Assembly (NCBI RefSeq): GCF_902506145.1
Contig: NZ_LR733519.1
Location: 1,834,314-1,898,313 of the forward strand
Length of the DNA stretch: 64,000 nt
From: Burkholderia sp. 8Y
Lineage (GTDB): Bacteria > Pseudomonadota > Gammaproteobacteria > Burkholderiales > Burkholderiaceae
Reading direction: 5' to 3'
This document shows positions 9,196 to 18,306 of the stretch, piece after piece (position 1 is the first letter of the stretch; every line of letters begins with the position of its first letter). The translations under genes and the position numbers were made by a program. A model generated the notes under the pieces. The model did no database searches. It was not told the DNA's origin and saw only the letters and a program-made list of their open reading frames with translations.

Positions 9196-9354
9196 TCAGG
9201 ATTTCGGTTTGGCCTTCGTGGTGCGCTTGCCGACGCTCATTTCCTTCGCGCCCGCGGTCTTCGCGGTGGACGCCTTGGTGCCGGCGGTTTTCTTGCGGCT
9301 CGACATTTCCGTGTCGGCGGGGTGGCTCGCCTGAGCCTTACGCGGGGATGGCAT
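9196..9354 (-). CDS. 52-residue lysine-rich protein
   Basis: A short ORF starts at ATG 9354 after a near-perfect Shine-Dalgarno (AAGGAGG, 6 nt spacing) and ends at TGA 9196-9198. The product begins MPSPRKAQASH and continues with many Lys, Thr, Ala and Ser residues (SSRKKTAGTKAST, then AKTAGAKEMSVGK), with almost no hydrophobic residues. It is probably disordered and may bind nucleic acid, like the Lys/Ala-rich tails of bacterial histone-like proteins. An 11-bp-stem hairpin lies directly upstream. The excellent ribosome site is the main evidence that it is translated. Confidence 0.6.
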   Translation of the reverse strand: MPSPRKAQASHPADTEMSSRKKTAGTKASTAKTAGAKEMSVGKRTTKAKPKS

Positions 9355-9366
9355 GATGGACCTCCT

Positions 9367-9393
9367 TCAGTGAGTGTCGAAGCGACACACTGA
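9367..9393 (-). promoter_or_regulatory. hairpin directly in front of the lysine-rich gene
   Basis: TCAGT (9367-9371) and GTGTCG (9374-9379) pair with CGACAC (9383-9388) and ACTGA (9389-9393), leaving a 3-nt loop and a 2-nt bulge. In the minus-strand transcript this 11-bp stem runs into the Shine-Dalgarno of the lysine-rich gene. It may control translation or be the 3' end of the upstream Hsp70 transcript. Confidence 0.35.
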
Positions 9394-9493
9394 TAACCAT
9401 AGGTCGCGGCCCGCCGCTATTCAAGCGATCGACCTTCGGCGCGCGGGAACGCTTCTGAGAGCGAACCATCTGCACGTGGCGCTTCGGCTTCGT

Positions 9494-12322
9494 TCAGCCG
9501 ATCAGCTTCAGTCCCGCCGGCAGCGTTTCGCCGAACACGCGGCCTTCGTCGGCACGATCGAGCGCGACGGTCTCGCGCACCATCGCGATCCATGATTGCG
9601 CGGCGCCCATCGTCGTGAGCCTTTCGATGACGGCGGCGCGCACGTCTTCCGCGACATCGCGCGAGCGGTCGCCGGTCATGCGCGCGATCTGCACCGCCGC
9701 GAACGCCGCAGGTTCGACCTTCTTCCAGTCGAGCGCGAGGATCGCATCGAGCCACAGCGCGGCGACGTCCGGCGGCACGACGCCGTGCGCGCTCCCGTAG
9801 AACGGCTGCCGCGCGCCGATGCGCCCGACCGCCCACCAGCTTTGCAGGTTCTCCGAAGGCTTCTTCAGGCGCGTGAGCAGCCACTCGCCGACTTCGATCT
9901 TGCGCTCCACCGGCACGCGTTCGAGCGATGCCGCGAGCCGCACCATGTCTTCATAACCCGCCCGGGCCGCGCCCGCTGCGCGACGGTAACGGCTCGTGCC
10001 GGGCGGCTGGAGCACGAAGGCCATGTCGTCGAGCAGGCGCAGTTGCGCGGCTTCATCGAGACCGCCCGCCGCGCGCCGCCATAGCGTCCACCATTCGGAC
10101 CAGATCTGGTTCTCGTTGACGTACTGAATACCCTGATCGAAGAGTGTCCACAATTGCTCGACGCGCCATTCGTCGAGCGGATGCCCGAAGCCCGGACGCA
10201 CCGCGTAGCCCGCGAGATTGAGCCACAGTCGTTCGTGGTCCGCGCTTCGCCGCCGCTTCTTCGCGCGGTCCCACAGGGCGCCGAAGAGTTCGCGCAAGAG
10301 CGCAATGTCCCACGTGTCGCGCGGACCGAGCGCCTGTTCGAGCTGCGCGCGCAGCCGCTTCACTTCCTTCGGTCCGACGTCCTGCGCCCGCGTGCCGAAA
10401 GTGCGGTCGATCAGTTCGATGGCCTTCGGCAGCGCCGGATGCGTCTCTACGACGGTGCCATCGCCCTTCGGTTCGTCGCGGCGTAGCTGAAATTCGAGCA
10501 GCCAGCGTTGCGCGGGATCGTCCGTGGCGATGCAGTGCATTTCCAGCGTGCCCACTTCCGTGAGCGATGTCGTGAGCTGCACCGGCGTCTCGCTCGGCTT
10601 GCCGGCGTTCGCCTGGCCGCGCGGATCGACGACCGTGGCGATCGGCGGCAAGCGCACGAAATCGCCCGCCGAGGCGCTCACATTGGCAATGTCGCCCGCC
10701 CGGTACGCGGTATCGGCAACAGACGAGACGAGGTGAAAGCGCACCGGCGCGCCCAGTCGCAGCGCGAAGGTGCGATCAGCGAGATGGATCGCCTGGCCTT
10801 CTTCCGTGCCGCGCGGCAGGACGCAGACGCCGCGCGAGGCGTCGCCGTCGTCGTCGAGCAGCAGAAAATAGCTGCGCGCCGAGCCGCCGCCGATCTTCGG
10901 CGCGTGACCCGCGCGCGCGAGCGCATAGGCGACCGCGCCGCGTGCGACGGCCACATCGGGGTCGTCGTTGGCGAGCACGTGCACCGGCGCGCCGCGCCAG
11001 TGGCCGAGCGTATCGGCGACGCGGCGCGCGAGCGGCGCCGCGCGAAAGACGCCGCCATTCAGCAGTAGCGTGTCGGGAACGGGAAGCGCGCCGGCCGGCA
11101 TGTCTTCGCCCAACGCTTCGCGCGCTGGCGTCGCATGCTGGGCGAGGAACGCGGCGACGTGGCGCGTGATCGCCGGATCGCTCGCATAGGGCAGCCCGAA
11201 TTCGACGATGCCGCCGCGCGTGCGCCCGGGCCGCTGGTCCTCCGACACGAGCGGAAAGAAGCCCTCGACGATGATCCGTTCGATCTCGTCGCGCGTCACC
11301 TCCGCCGAGCGCGCGCCGCCGATCAGCTTCGATCCCGCGCCGAGCAGCGTGATCGACGCGGACGCGGGCGCGTTCTCGCCGAGCAAGTGTTCCTTGGCGG
11401 CGCGGCACCGCTCGACCAGTTGCGACAGCCGCGCTGCCGACAGCCGCCCGTCGCCGCCCGCGAGCGGCTTCTCGACGAGATGCGCGAGCGCGAGGTCCAT
11501 GTTGTCGCCGCCGAGCATCAGGTGATTGCCGACGCCGATGCGCGTGAGACGCGGTTCTGCGCCGTCGCTGGCTTCGACCTGAATCAGCGTGAGGTCGGTC
11601 GTGCCGCCGCCGACGTCGCAGATCAGCACGAGGCGCGTGTGCGCGAGCTCGTCGCCGAGTGTTTCGCGGTGATGAAACAGCCAGTCGTAGAACGCGGCCT
11701 GCGGTTCTTCGAGGAGCCGCAGTGCGTGAAGGCCCGCCATGCGCGCCGCTTCGACCGTGAGGGCGCGCGCGCCTTCATCGAAGGAGGCGGGCACGGTCAG
11801 CACGAGATCCTGCGCTTCGAGCGGCGCGTCGGGGAACTGCTGGTTCCACGCGGCGCGCACGTGCGCGAGATAGCTCGCGCTCGCGGCGACGGGCGAGATT
11901 TTGGCGACGTCGTCGCTCGCGCCCCACGGCAGAATGGGCGCGACGCGATCCACCGAAGCGTGCGAGAGCCAGCTTTTCGCGCTCGACACGAGCCGCCCCG
12001 GCACCTGCGCGCCGAGCGTCCGGGCGAGGCGGCCGATGACCGCGGGCGGCTCGGCTGCCGATGCATCGCGCGCGGGCTGAGCAGCCGGCGACCACGGCAA
12101 CTGCAAGTCGCCCGGCGCGAGTTCGCCCGGCGCGGGGTGATACCGCAGCGATGGCAGCAGCGGCTGCGCGGCCACTTCGCCGGGACCGACGAGCTGCTCG
12201 ACCGGAAACACGCGGATATCGTTCGAGCCGGCCTCGGCATAGGCGACGACGGTATTGCTCGTCCCCAGATCGATGCCCACGCGATACCGCGCGCTCGATG
12301 GCTTTTTCTTGCGCGCCGGCAC
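9494..12322 (-). CDS. Hsp70-family protein with long C-terminal extension
   Basis: The 942-residue protein has an Hsp70 ATPase domain: phosphate-1 loop YRVGIDLGTSNTVVAY (about 13-28), phosphate-2 CDVGGGTTDLTLI (about 248-260), and the adenosine motif LLNGGVFRAAPL. About 300 extra C-terminal residues follow a shortened substrate-binding-like part, with recurrent WW and RR motifs, so it is not DnaK. It starts at GTG 12322, immediately after the TAA of the preceding Hsp70 gene with no spacer, which implies translational coupling. It is the last gene of the DUF2760-Hsp70-Hsp70 unit. No J-protein or GrpE gene is nearby. Its clients are unknown. Confidence 0.85.
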   Translation of the reverse strand: MPARKKKPSSARYRVGIDLGTSNTVVAYAEAGSNDIRVFPVEQLVGPGEVAAQPLLPSLRYHPAPGELAPGDLQLPWSPAAQPARDASAAEPPAVIGRLARTLGAQVPGRLVSSAKSWLSHASVDRVAPILPWGASDDVAKISPVAASASYLAHVRAAWNQQFPDAPLEAQDLVLTVPASFDEGARALTVEAARMAGLHALRLLEEPQAAFYDWLFHHRETLGDELAHTRLVLICDVGGGTTDLTLIQVEASDGAEPRLTRIGVGNHLMLGGDNMDLALAHLVEKPLAGGDGRLSAARLSQLVERCRAAKEHLLGENAPASASITLLGAGSKLIGGARSAEVTRDEIERIIVEGFFPLVSEDQRPGRTRGGIVEFGLPYASDPAITRHVAAFLAQHATPAREALGEDMPAGALPVPDTLLLNGGVFRAAPLARRVADTLGHWRGAPVHVLANDDPDVAVARGAVAYALARAGHAPKIGGGSARSYFLLLDDDGDASRGVCVLPRGTEEGQAIHLADRTFALRLGAPVRFHLVSSVADTAYRAGDIANVSASAGDFVRLPPIATVVDPRGQANAGKPSETPVQLTTSLTEVGTLEMHCIATDDPAQRWLLEFQLRRDEPKGDGTVVETHPALPKAIELIDRTFGTRAQDVGPKEVKRLRAQLEQALGPRDTWDIALLRELFGALWDRAKKRRRSADHERLWLNLAGYAVRPGFGHPLDEWRVEQLWTLFDQGIQYVNENQIWSEWWTLWRRAAGGLDEAAQLRLLDDMAFVLQPPGTSRYRRAAGAARAGYEDMVRLAASLERVPVERKIEVGEWLLTRLKKPSENLQSWWAVGRIGARQPFYGSAHGVVPPDVAALWLDAILALDWKKVEPAAFAAVQIARMTGDRSRDVAEDVRAAVIERLTTMGAAQSWIAMVRETVALDRADEGRVFGETLPAGLKLIG

Positions 12323-14206
12323 TTACACGCCCGCGCCGTGATCCGCGTTTGCCGTGCCGCGCACGTCGAACTCGACCTTCCAGCGTTCCGGCGAGCCGCG
12401 CGGGACCGCTTCGAGCTCCAGCGTGCCGGCTTCCGTCACGCGTGCGTGCAGCTTGACCGGCACGACTTCGCCGGGCGTGCGTCCTTCGGACGGCAGCGAT
12501 GCCTCGATCTCTTCGAGTTCCTGCAATTCGTCCGGTTGCCAGTAATCGAGCAGCGTGCCGACCTGATCCTGCCTGCGCACCGACGAGCCGAAAAAGCGGA
12601 AATGCACCGGCTCGCCGACGACGAGCCCGAACTCCTGCGCGGGCAGCGCCGCGTCGGTGCCTTCCTCCATGCCGAACGGCGCGACGCACAGCGCGGACAC
12701 GGGCGGCTCCAGTCCGGGCACGGCGGGCATCGCCGATTCGACCGCCACGTAATACGCCCGCGCCGTGCCGCCGCGAATCCGCACGCCCTTGCCGCGGCGC
12801 ACGTAGCCGTAGTACGCCGCGCCTCGTGCAACCGCCAGGTCGAGATCCGCGCCTTCGAGCAGCCGCGCGGGCGGCGCATTTTCGGCGGAGAGCCAGGCGT
12901 TGAGCGTCGTCATCACGCGCTCGACCAGCAAGTGCGACTTGAACACGCCGCCGTTGAACAGGACGGCGGTCGGGTGCAGCAGCGTCGCGCCGGGCGGCAC
13001 GTCGTGCTGGATGCCTTCGACTTCGGCGAGCGCGTTCACTTGCCGGCCGAGAAACGCGGCCAGATGACGCGTGACGGCGGCATCCTGCGCATACGGAAGG
13101 CCGAGTTGCGTGAGACCGACGCGGGCGCGCGTCACCGGCCGGGCGGACGCATCGACTTGCGGGAAGAAGCCTTCCAGCAGAATCTGCGTCAGTTCGGCGC
13201 GCGTGAGTTCGGTGCGCAGCGATCCGCCGATCAGCTTCGAGCCGCGGCTCGGCACGACGAGCGGCACGGTGTCGGTGTCGGGATCGGAAAGCAGCGTCTC
13301 CTTGGCCGAGCGGCACGCGTAGGTGAGCGCGCGCAACTGCCACGGATCGGGCTGCGAGCCTTGCGTCGCCAGCTTGCGCGCGACGACGTGCGCCAGCGCG
13401 AGGTCCATGTTGTCGCCGCCGAGCAGGATGTGCTCGCCGACCGCCACGCGATGCAGTTCCAGATTGCCTTCGCGCTCGACCACCGCGATCAGCGACAGGT
13501 CGGTCGTGCCGCCGCCGACATCGACGACGAGAATCACGTCGCCCACCTTGACCTGTTTGCGCCAGCCGCCGCCCGATTTCTGAATCCAGCTATAGAGCGC
13601 CGCCTGCGGTTCTTCGAGCAGTGTCATGCGCGCGTAGCCCGCTGCGGCGGCCGCTTCGGCCGTGAGTTCGCGGGCGGCGGGATCGAACGAGGCGGGGATC
13701 GTCACGGTGACGTCCTGCTGATCGAACGGAGCGTCCGGATGCGCGTGGTTCCACGCTTCACGCAGATGCGTCAGGTAACGCACGGAGCTTTCCAGCGGCG
13801 ACACGCGCTCGACTTCCTCGGGCGCGTCGGCGGGCAGAATCGCGGCGCGCCGGTCCACGCCGGGATGACACAGCCAGCTTTTCGCGCTCGATACGAGCCG
13901 AATGGGCGTGCCGGCGCCACGGCTGCGCGCCAGTTCGCCGACGATGAAGGGCCGCTCCTGCGTCCACGGCAGCGTCAGGTCGCCGGGCGCGAGTTCGTTC
14001 GGATGCGGCAAGTACAGAAACGACGGCAGCAGGTCGCGATCTTCGGCGGCGCCGGGCGCGGTCAACTGCGCGATGGACAGCACGCCCTGCGCGGTCTTTT
14101 CGCCGTCGCTCGCGGACAGGTCCACGTACGACAGCGCGCAATGCGTCGTGCCGAGATCGACGCCGATCGAATAGCGCGGCGTGTGTTGCGGGTTGAAGTC
14201 GTTCAT
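12323..14206 (-). CDS. Hsp70-family protein
   Basis: The 627-residue protein shows the Hsp70 nucleotide-binding motifs YSIGVDLGTTHCALSYVD (about 10-27) and VVDVGGGTTDLSLI (about 222-235), and the LFNGGVFKSHLL adenosine motif. It is paralogous to the next gene but lacks the long extension. ATG 14206 follows AGGTGGAGCT and overlaps the DUF2760 stop by 4 nt (ATGA). The gene ends directly against the start of the second Hsp70. The pair probably forms a dedicated chaperone system with DUF2760; this is inferred from the tight coupling only. Confidence 0.87.
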   Translation of the reverse strand: MNDFNPQHTPRYSIGVDLGTTHCALSYVDLSASDGEKTAQGVLSIAQLTAPGAAEDRDLLPSFLYLPHPNELAPGDLTLPWTQERPFIVGELARSRGAGTPIRLVSSAKSWLCHPGVDRRAAILPADAPEEVERVSPLESSVRYLTHLREAWNHAHPDAPFDQQDVTVTIPASFDPAARELTAEAAAAAGYARMTLLEEPQAALYSWIQKSGGGWRKQVKVGDVILVVDVGGGTTDLSLIAVVEREGNLELHRVAVGEHILLGGDNMDLALAHVVARKLATQGSQPDPWQLRALTYACRSAKETLLSDPDTDTVPLVVPSRGSKLIGGSLRTELTRAELTQILLEGFFPQVDASARPVTRARVGLTQLGLPYAQDAAVTRHLAAFLGRQVNALAEVEGIQHDVPPGATLLHPTAVLFNGGVFKSHLLVERVMTTLNAWLSAENAPPARLLEGADLDLAVARGAAYYGYVRRGKGVRIRGGTARAYYVAVESAMPAVPGLEPPVSALCVAPFGMEEGTDAALPAQEFGLVVGEPVHFRFFGSSVRRQDQVGTLLDYWQPDELQELEEIEASLPSEGRTPGEVVPVKLHARVTEAGTLELEAVPRGSPERWKVEFDVRGTANADHGAGV

Positions 14207-14787
14207 AGCTCCACCTCCGCCGGGGCGACGATGCTCGCGTCGTGCGTCTCGGCCAGCTTCGGCAGGCGCGTTTGCTCGACCTTCCATCCGCGATGGCTGA
14301 TGCTGCCGTTGAACGGAGGCTTGCCGACGACGTTGCCCGTAAGACGCACGGCGCTGGCGTCGAAGCCGTCCGGCAGGGTGATCCGGCTGCCTTCGGCTTC
14401 GCTGCGAACCGGCTTGATCGTGAAGTGCTCGCGCAGCACGGCACGGCAGCCGTCGTGCACGAGGCGGGCGGCCGCGCCGATATCGGCGTCGCTGTAATTG
14501 GCGACGTCCTCTTCGACGAAATCGATGAAGCGCGCATCGCGTTGCAGCAGACCGAGCAACTGCAGCGCGGCGACCGGGCTCGCTTCCTTGAGCGGAGAGG
14601 ACGCGGGTGCTGCCGGCGCTGCCGGCGCGACGGGCGCTGCGGCTGTTGCGGGCGTTGTCATGGGCGTTTCGGGCGCTTCGCGCAGACGCTGCACGCGGCC
14701 GGCGAATGCGCTGTTGCCGAGAATGCCGAAAAACGTGCCGAAGGCAATCGACAGCCTGCCGAAAAAGGACGGATTCATGTCGGTCAT
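14203..14787 (-). CDS. DUF2760-domain protein
   Basis: The 194-residue protein begins with a short hydrophobic region (FGRLSIAFGTFFGILG, about 8-23), has an Ala/Pro-rich linker (about 45-65), then a conserved domain (about 70-194) with ALQLLGLLQRDARFIDFVEED and a C-terminal VVGKPPFNGSISHRGWKVE, as in DUF2760. Function is unknown. ATG 14787 has AGGAG upstream. It is the first gene of the Hsp70 operon, and the hydrophobic start suggests it may tether the chaperones to the membrane. That idea is inference. Confidence 0.82.
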   Translation of the reverse strand: MTDMNPSFFGRLSIAFGTFFGILGNSAFAGRVQRLREAPETPMTTPATAAAPVAPAAPAAPASSPLKEASPVAALQLLGLLQRDARFIDFVEEDVANYSDADIGAAARLVHDGCRAVLREHFTIKPVRSEAEGSRITLPDGFDASAVRLTGNVVGKPPFNGSISHRGWKVEQTRLPKLAETHDASIVAPAEVEL

Positions 14788-15282
14788 AGATGATGCTCCT
14801 GTAGGCCGCGTCCGAAGGACGACCTCATCCTCGGGCGGCGCGGGTGGCCGAATTGGGTGGCTAACCGGCCGGGAAGCGCCGGTTGCCGAAGATCCTGCGT
14901 GGCGCGCGTCGCATCGCGCGCCGGTGAGAGGGGCACAGAGGCGCAGGGGCGCTTCGTGCCGTATCCCGTTATTGTCCATGAAGTTGGGGACGGCGCGGGA
15001 AAACATCCTTGCGGGCGGTTTCCTCTTTGAGGCGTCGGTATTAGCGCGGCGCTCATTCTCGCCATTTGCGCGGGCAAGTCAAGGCGGCTCTACCGTATTG
15101 CAAGGGGCGGGCAGCAAGGCGCCGGGCGCGGGCCGCAAGGCGCGGGCCGCAAATCGTCGCGGCGCATTGACGACAGAGAAGCGGCCGCTGATAGTTCTTA
15201 TCGCGCGTAAGGGCATGATCCGCGCGCGGCAGTGGAGTGCGACGCCGCGCCGATGTCATCGGCACAGGCGGGGCTCGCGCAA

Positions 15283-15586
15283 GGCAGGGGATAACCGGCT
15301 GACGGTGAGCGCGGACAACGCATGCGAAAGGCGATGCCCGAAGCGCGCCGACGAATCGTCATGCGCGCAAGGGACACTCGCGCGCGAGGCAGAGGAGAAC
15401 CGGCTGACGGTCAGCGCGGACAACGCCATCCGAAATGCGATGCCTGCAGCGCGCCGACGAATCGTCATGCGCGGAAGCGATAACTTGCGCGCGAGGCAGT
15501 GCAGGATCGGCTGACGGCCAGCGCGGACAAACCATCCGAAAGGCGATGCCCACAGCGCGCCGGCTAATTTCATTGCGCGCAAATAG
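15283..15586. repeat. three imperfect tandem copies of a ~105-bp unit
   Basis: Copies start near 15283, 15388 and 15495, each opening with GGCAG and then CCGGCTGACGG-AGCGCGGACAA, followed by GCGATGCC and CAGCGCGCCG. Similarity is high in the first 75 bp and falls toward the end of each copy; copy 3 is shorter. A more diverged copy may precede at about 15180-15282. No ORF across it looks real on either strand. The 908-bp gap 14788-15695 that contains it holds no other gene that I can support. Confidence 0.75.
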
Positions 15587-15695
15587 TCGGCGACGGGGAA
15601 GCTCCCGCACGCGCGTCCATCGACCGGACCGGTCCGCTCCCGCCTTCGTGCGACCGGCGTGCCGACTGCGCCAACTCGGGCGTCGCCACGCCGCT

Positions 15696-16832
15696 TCACG
15701 CTGTAGTAGAGAACCCCGCCAGATACGCCACCGGATCGCCGCCATCCCACACGCGGCCGTCGCAGAACGTCGCGCTTTGCAGTTCCGCTGGCAGTGGCAC
15801 ACCAGCGGCGCGCGCTGCCTCGCGATACAGCGCCGTCTGATTCACGGCTTGGGCAATGCCTGCAGCATCGCACTCGGCGGCGAGCATGCCCCATCGCCGG
15901 TATTGCATGATGAACCACACGCCGTCGGATGCGCGCGGATAGTTGACCGCGCCGTCGTCGAAAAAGCGCACCGGCGCGATGCCGTCCGGCGAGCCGAGCC
16001 GCGCTTCGATCAACTCGCGCGGCACGCCGAGCAGGTCGGACGACGCCAGCGCGTGCGCAATTTCCACGCGATGCTCGCGCGTGTCCACCCAGGCGCACGC
16101 GTCGAGCATCGTGCGTACGAGCGCCCGCGCGGTATTCGGATACAGCGCGACGAAATCTCGCCGGCAGGCAAGCACTTTCTCCGGATGATCCGGCCAGATT
16201 TCGCTCGTCTGGACGACTATGCGCCCTTCGCCGCGTGCTTCGGCCACCGCATGCCACGGTTCGCCCGCGCAGAAGCCGTCGAGCGTGCCCTCGGCCAGCG
16301 CCTCGGCCATGCGCGGCGGCGGAATCACGACGCTGCGCACGTCGCGCAGGGGATGCACGCCGTTCGCCGCGAGCCAGTAGTAGAGCCACATGGCATGCGT
16401 GCCGGTCGGGAACGTCTGCGCGATGACGGGCGTGCGCCCGAGCGACGCCAGCGCGTCGTTCACGCGAGCGCCTTCGCGAATGGCATCGGCGATCGGTTTG
16501 GAGAGCGTGATCGCCTGTCCGTTTCGATTGAGCACCATCAGCACGGCCATGTCCGCCTGCGGCCCGCCGATGCCGAGCTGCACGCCATACACGAGCCCGT
16601 AGAGCGCGTGCGCGGCGTCGATTTCGCCCGACAGCAGCGTGTCGCGCACAGCCGCCCACGACGGCTGCCGGCACAGCTCGATCTCGATGCCGTGCCGCGT
16701 TCCCATCTCGCGCAGGGCGGCGGCGGCGAGCGGCGCGGCGTCGCTGAGCGCGACAAAGCCGAGACGCAGATGCGTGCGCTCGGGCGCGATCGTGGCAAAC
16801 GAGTCGGATGAAGCAGATGCGGGCGAATTCAT
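15696..16832 (-). CDS. nasS: NasS, cytoplasmic nitrate/nitrite sensor (NrtA-like)
   Basis: The 378-residue protein resembles the nitrate-binding NrtA/CmpA periplasmic proteins (LRLGFVALSDAAPLAAA at the start, PTGTHAMWLYYWLAANG and FCAGEPWHAVAEARGEG in the middle, DGVWFIMQYRRWG near the end) but has no signal peptide. An NrtA-like protein without export signal beside an ANTAR regulator is the NasS-NasT arrangement: NasS holds NasT inactive until nitrate or nitrite binds. It starts 19 bp after nasT on the same strand. A substrate-binding protein of an ABC importer is excluded by the missing signal and the lack of permease genes. Confidence 0.9.
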   Translation of the reverse strand: MNSPASASSDSFATIAPERTHLRLGFVALSDAAPLAAAALREMGTRHGIEIELCRQPSWAAVRDTLLSGEIDAAHALYGLVYGVQLGIGGPQADMAVLMVLNRNGQAITLSKPIADAIREGARVNDALASLGRTPVIAQTFPTGTHAMWLYYWLAANGVHPLRDVRSVVIPPPRMAEALAEGTLDGFCAGEPWHAVAEARGEGRIVVQTSEIWPDHPEKVLACRRDFVALYPNTARALVRTMLDACAWVDTREHRVEIAHALASSDLLGVPRELIEARLGSPDGIAPVRFFDDGAVNYPRASDGVWFIMQYRRWGMLAAECDAAGIAQAVNQTALYREAARAAGVPLPAELQSATFCDGRVWDGGDPVAYLAGFSTTA

Positions 16833-16851
16833 GATTGATATGGAGTACTGG

Positions 16852-17427
16852 CTAACCGAGCAGGTCGGCCACGGAAAGAAGCTGACGCGCGATGTCGGCG
16901 ACCTTCATGCCCTGATCCATCGCGCGCTTACGAAGCGTGGCGTAGGCATCGTTTTCCGACATGCCGCGCCGTTCCATCAACAAGCGTTTCGCGCGGTCGA
17001 TCACCTTGCGCTCCGCGAGTTCGCTTTCAACCTGTTCGAGCCGCTGCCGCAATTGCGCTTCGTGAGCGAAGCGCGCGAGCGCGACTTCGATGATCGGCGC
17101 AAGGCGTTCCGGCGCGAGGCCCTCCACCGAATACGCCGTCACGCCCGCGCCGACGGCCGCGCGGATGAACTGCTGGTCCGCGTCGTTGCTGAACATGAGC
17201 ACGGGACGTGGCGCGGCGCGGTTCATCACGGCGAGTTGTTCGAGCGTGTCGCGCGAAGGCGAGTCGGTGTCGATGATGACGACATCCGGCTTCTGACTCT
17301 CGACGGCCGCATGGAGCTTGGCCGGCGCGGCGGCTTCGGCGAGCATCTCATAGCCCATGCGCGCGAGTTGTTCGCGAAGATCGCCGATGGGTTTGTCGGT
17401 GTCGGTGACGAGTAGTACGCGCAGCAT
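16852..17427 (-). CDS. nasT: NasT, ANTAR-domain transcription antiterminator
   Basis: The 191-residue protein has a receiver-like domain (about 1-120, VVIIDTDSPSRDT with Asp53), a coiled linker, and an ANTAR RNA-binding domain (about 125-185, with IDRAKRLLMERRGMSENDAYATLRKRAMDQ). ANTAR proteins bind paired hexaloop hairpins in leader RNA and stop an intrinsic terminator forming. A matching leader lies upstream of the divergent transporter gene (18737-18856). NasT is released by NasS when nitrate is present, rather than by phosphorylation. It forms an operon with nasS. Confidence 0.92.
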   Translation of the reverse strand: MLRVLLVTDTDKPIGDLREQLARMGYEMLAEAAAPAKLHAAVESQKPDVVIIDTDSPSRDTLEQLAVMNRAAPRPVLMFSNDADQQFIRAAVGAGVTAYSVEGLAPERLAPIIEVALARFAHEAQLRQRLEQVESELAERKVIDRAKRLLMERRGMSENDAYATLRKRAMDQGMKVADIARQLLSVADLLG

Positions 17428-17535
17428 CGGTTGGGCGTTGAGCGGTGTATCGAACTATCGGTGGAATCGGCTCTAACGCACGGCGCAGCGAGCGAAAACC
17501 TGGCCGAATGGCATTGGCCGCATCACGGGCAGCAC

Positions 17536-18306
17536 TCAAGCGGCGTGAGCAGTACCGGCTTGCTGACGCGCGGCGAACGAGACCGCTTCGCCAATCGCTC
17601 CGCCCACGAAGATCACTGCCGGACTGCCGAGCCCGGCTTCGGCGGCATCGTTCGCGAGGCGATCGAGCGTGGTGACGAGCCGCTTCTCATCGGGCGAACC
17701 TGCGTGCTGCACGACCGCCGCCGGAGTGCTCGCGGGCAGCGCGTCGAGCAGCGACGCCGCGATGTTCGCGATGCGGCTCATCCCCATGTAGATGGCGAGC
17801 GTCATGCCGGTTGCCGCGAGCGCGCGCCAATCCGGCTGACTGTGATCCTGCATGTGCGCGGTGACGAAGGTCACGCCCTGACAATGATCGCGATGCGTGA
17901 GCGAGATGCCGAGACTCGCCGCCGCCGCGAAGCCCGACGATACGCCGTTGACGATGTCGACCGCGATACCCGCGCCCCGCAATGCCGCGAGTTCTTCGCC
18001 CGCGCGGCCGAAGAGCAGCGCATCGCCGCCTTTCGCGCGCACCACATGCAGGCCCTTTCTCGCGTAACGCTGCATGAGGCGCTGAATGAACGCTTGCGGC
18101 GTGGACTTGCAGCCGCCGCGCTTGCCCACGCAAATGACGCGAGCGTGCGGTGCCAGCGTGACGATGTCCTGGTTCGCGAGATCGTCGAGCAGCAGGATAT
18201 CCGCCGTGGCGAGTACTCGGGCGGCGCGGATCGTCAGCAGATCCAGATCGCCGGGGCCTGCGCTCAACAGCGTGACTTTGCCGGGCTTCTTGGCGTTGAT
18301 GCTCAT
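17536..18306 (-). CDS. cobA: uroporphyrinogen-III C-methyltransferase
   Basis: The 256-residue protein is a SAM-dependent SUMT (CobA/CysG C-terminal type) that methylates uroporphyrinogen III twice to precorrin-2, the first step to siroheme. It has the SAM-binding LLSAGPGDLDLLTIRAARVL (about 11-30), LLLDDLAN, VGKRGG, and VVRAKGGDALLFGRAGEE (about 88-105). The dehydrogenase/ferrochelatase half of CysG is absent. Start ATG 18306 follows AGGACC. Next to nitrite reductase it is likely to boost siroheme supply for NirB. It is divergent from the transporter operon. Confidence 0.92.
   Translation of the reverse strand: MSINAKKPGKVTLLSAGPGDLDLLTIRAARVLATADILLLDDLANQDIVTLAPHARVICVGKRGGCKSTPQAFIQRLMQRYARKGLHVVRAKGGDALLFGRAGEELAALRGAGIAVDIVNGVSSGFAAAASLGISLTHRDHCQGVTFVTAHMQDHSQPDWRALAATGMTLAIYMGMSRIANIAASLLDALPASTPAAVVQHAGSPDEKRLVTTLDRLANDAAEAGLGSPAVIFVGGAIGEAVSFAARQQAGTAHAA

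Noticed and set aside
11135..14497. A plus-strand open frame of 1120 codons opposite the Hsp70 genes
   Set aside because: It lies antisense to two clear Hsp70 genes and is made of Arg/Ala/His-rich sequence, the usual mirror of GC-rich coding DNA.
15283..15586. CRISPR array
   Set aside because: Units are adjacent and 105 bp long with gradual divergence; no constant short repeat with unique spacers, and no cas genes.
15256..16674. Long minus-strand frame across the tandem repeat into nasS
   Set aside because: Wrong frame relative to nasS, composition typical of a shadow frame; the repeats merely keep it open.
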